This document shows positions 41,806 through 42,947 of a DNA stretch of 42,947 nt, piece by piece (position 1 is the stretch's first letter; each line of letters starts with the position of its first letter). This DNA comes from Slackia exigua ATCC 700122 (lineage in GTDB: Bacteria; Actinomycetota; Coriobacteriia; Coriobacteriales; Eggerthellaceae). The stretch spans positions 4,264-47,210 of the forward strand of contig NZ_GG700631.1 in assembly GCF_000162875.1 (NCBI RefSeq). The letters run 5' to 3'. Position numbers and translations under genes: made by a program. The notes under the pieces were generated by a model, which saw nothing but the letters and a program-made list of their open reading frames with translations, was not told where the DNA came from and did not search any database.

Positions 41806-41944
41806 TTCTGAGAATCGCTTCGTGGGCTTCCCTACGTCATGCATCAGGTCAAAAAACCTGAGCCGAGAGGATGCAAACATCTCATTAACATGTAGAGCTG
41901 AAGATATTCAAACCGAGAAATCGACTTCGAGAAAATTCTCAGAA
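41806..41944. repeat. Short inverted repeat beside the IS3 element
   Basis: TTCTGAGAAT (41806-41815) and ATTCTCAGAA (41935-41944) form a perfect 10-bp inverted pair in an A/T-rich gap before the transposase, and TTCTGAGAGAAT occurs at 41756-41767. Their link to the insertion element is uncertain. Nothing else in 41674-41971 looks like a gene. Confidence 0.35.
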
Positions 41945-41971
41945 GGGGATGCGGACGATTTCTTGGACCGC

Positions 41972-42947
41972 CTACACGGCGTATCCGAGCTTCCTCCGAT
42001 ACTCGTCCGGGCTCAGCCACCCAAGCGATTCCCTGATCCTGTCCCTCCGGTAGTACTCGAGGTAGGACTCCAGCCTCGCGACGAATCCGTCGACGCTCAC
42101 GCCGCGCCAGTCGCGGTAGTAGAAGAACTCGTTCTTCAGCCTGCCGAAGAACCCCTCCATCGCGGCGTTGTCGGGCGTGCACCCCTTGCGCGACATGGAG
42201 CGCGCCAGCCCGTGCCGCTCGCAGATAGAGACCCATCCCGGCCAGCGGTAGTGGCCGCCGCGATCGGAATGGACGGTCGTCCGCGCGCCCGGGCGCCTCT
42301 GGGCGAGCGCCGCGAGCAGGCTCGCGTCCGCGAGGGCCGCGTCGGGCCGCGGGCCCGCGGCCCAGCCGGCGGGCCTGCCGTCGAAGCAGTCCACGACGGC
42401 GCTCAGGTAGGCCTTCGAGCCGCACGGCAGGCGGAACTCGGTGATGTCGGTGAGCCACAGCTCGTCGGGGGAGTCGGCGCGGAAGTCGCGCCCGACCAGG
42501 TTGGGAGGGGCCTCCGAAATCTCCCCGGCGTAGGAGCTGTAGCGCCTGCGGCGGCGCCTCGCGTAGACGGCCCCGACGCCCTCCTCGCGCATGATGCGGC
42601 GCACGACCTTCTCCGAGACGAGGATCCCCCGCCGCCTCAGACGGGCCCATATCACGCGGTAGCCCCAGGCCCGCCTCCCCTCCTCGGACAGGGAACGGAC
42701 CTCGCGCCTCAGGTCGGCGTACTTGTCGCGCCCGAGCCTCGCCCTGTGGTACTCATAGGAGCTCTTCGATATCCTCAAGAAACCGGTGATCGAGCGGAGG
42801 GGCAGGCCGGTCGCCCGCCTCAATCTCTCGCCGAGCTCGCACTTGCTCCTGTTCGAGATCGAAGCCGGGTCCCACCCGCCCGCTTTTAGGTCGGCCAACA
42901 CCGCCCTGAGCAGCAGGTTCTCTATCTGGGCAGGCTCAAGGCCCGCC
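41972..42947 (-). CDS. IS3 family transposase, catalytic part (partial)
   Basis: At least 309 residues in frame, with the frame open to the window edge (ENLLLRAVLADLKAGGWDP just upstream of a GTG at 42901), so the real start is beyond the window. The rve/DDE core is clear: Asp in LWLTDITEF, Asp in VHSDRGGHY, and the third acid in FFGRLKNEFFYY, with IS150-like HTH_21 region SYEYHRARLG, and WLSPDEYRRKLGYA at the end. GC content is higher than in the flanking gap. Confidence 0.9.
   Translation of the reverse strand, partial: AGLEPAQIENLLLRAVLADLKAGGWDPASISNRSKCELGERLRRATGLPLRSITGFLRISKSSYEYHRARLGRDKYADLRREVRSLSEEGRRAWGYRVIWARLRRRGILVSEKVVRRIMREEGVGAVYARRRRRRYSSYAGEISEAPPNLVGRDFRADSPDELWLTDITEFRLPCGSKAYLSAVVDCFDGRPAGWAAGPRPDAALADASLLAALAQRRPGARTTVHSDRGGHYRWPGWVSICERHGLARSMSRKGCTPDNAAMEGFFGRLKNEFFYYRDWRGVSVDGFVARLESYLEYYRRDRIRESLGWLSPDEYRRKLGYAV
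41972..42947 (-). mobile_element. IS3-type insertion sequence, left part only
   Basis: Only the catalytic ORF side of the element is inside the window. The end nearest the methyltransferase must lie between 41674 and 41971, but without the other terminal repeat I cannot place it. Confidence 0.75.

Overview
The window reads as chromosome from a GC-rich anaerobic actinobacterium of the Eggerthellaceae (class Coriobacteriia). A Slackia-like species is possible, but I cannot fix the genus from sequence alone. The evidence is the 5' end of a 16S rRNA gene on the minus strand at the left edge, several Tat-exported flavoprotein reductases, a LuxR regulator fused to a multi-pass membrane domain, and an arginine deiminase gene cluster. 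All of these are typical of that family. The right edge holds part of an IS3-type transposase gene.

Left part (1-9 kb): the 16S rRNA with its leader and promoter, yaaA, a broken LuxR remnant, and a two-gene zinc unit (zinc-binding lipoprotein plus histidine-triad surface protein) read leftwards from a promoter that carries a Zur-like box. Next comes a LytTR regulator / DUF3021 / membrane-anchored esterase operon, divergent from a membrane LuxR regulator.

Centre (9-29 kb): three different Tat-exported FAD oxidoreductases lie among candidate regulators (LuxR, a Fic-like winged-helix protein, LysR). Between them sit an M20 peptidase / MFS transporter pair, a GH114-like lipoprotein, and an arginine catabolism cluster: antiporter, arginine deiminase and an unusual carbamoyltransferase, followed by an ArsR-type regulator. 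No carbamate kinase is present. Only the first flavoprotein keeps both an FMN-binding domain and the usual fumarate-reductase-like active-site residues.

Right part (29-43 kb): a von Willebrand factor A surface protein with an LPKTG anchor is preceded by a C10-T-C8 tract that could make its expression switchable. It is followed by an MFS efflux gene and divergent TetR with a shared operator, an ABC exporter, a short remnant of a second carbamoyltransferase gene, and a second sortase-anchored protein with two InlB-type repeats and an MPKTG motif. A lower-GC flavodoxin-ferredoxin gene comes next, then an iron-chelate/heme-type ABC importer operon ending in a methyltransferase, and the insertion sequence.

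The points most worth a second look are the degenerate Fic protein, the carbamoyltransferase with an HPLP motif and no carbamate kinase beside it, the C-tract before the adhesin, and the zinc unit that resembles the streptococcal adcAII-pht pair. All assignments come from reading the sequence; no database search was run.
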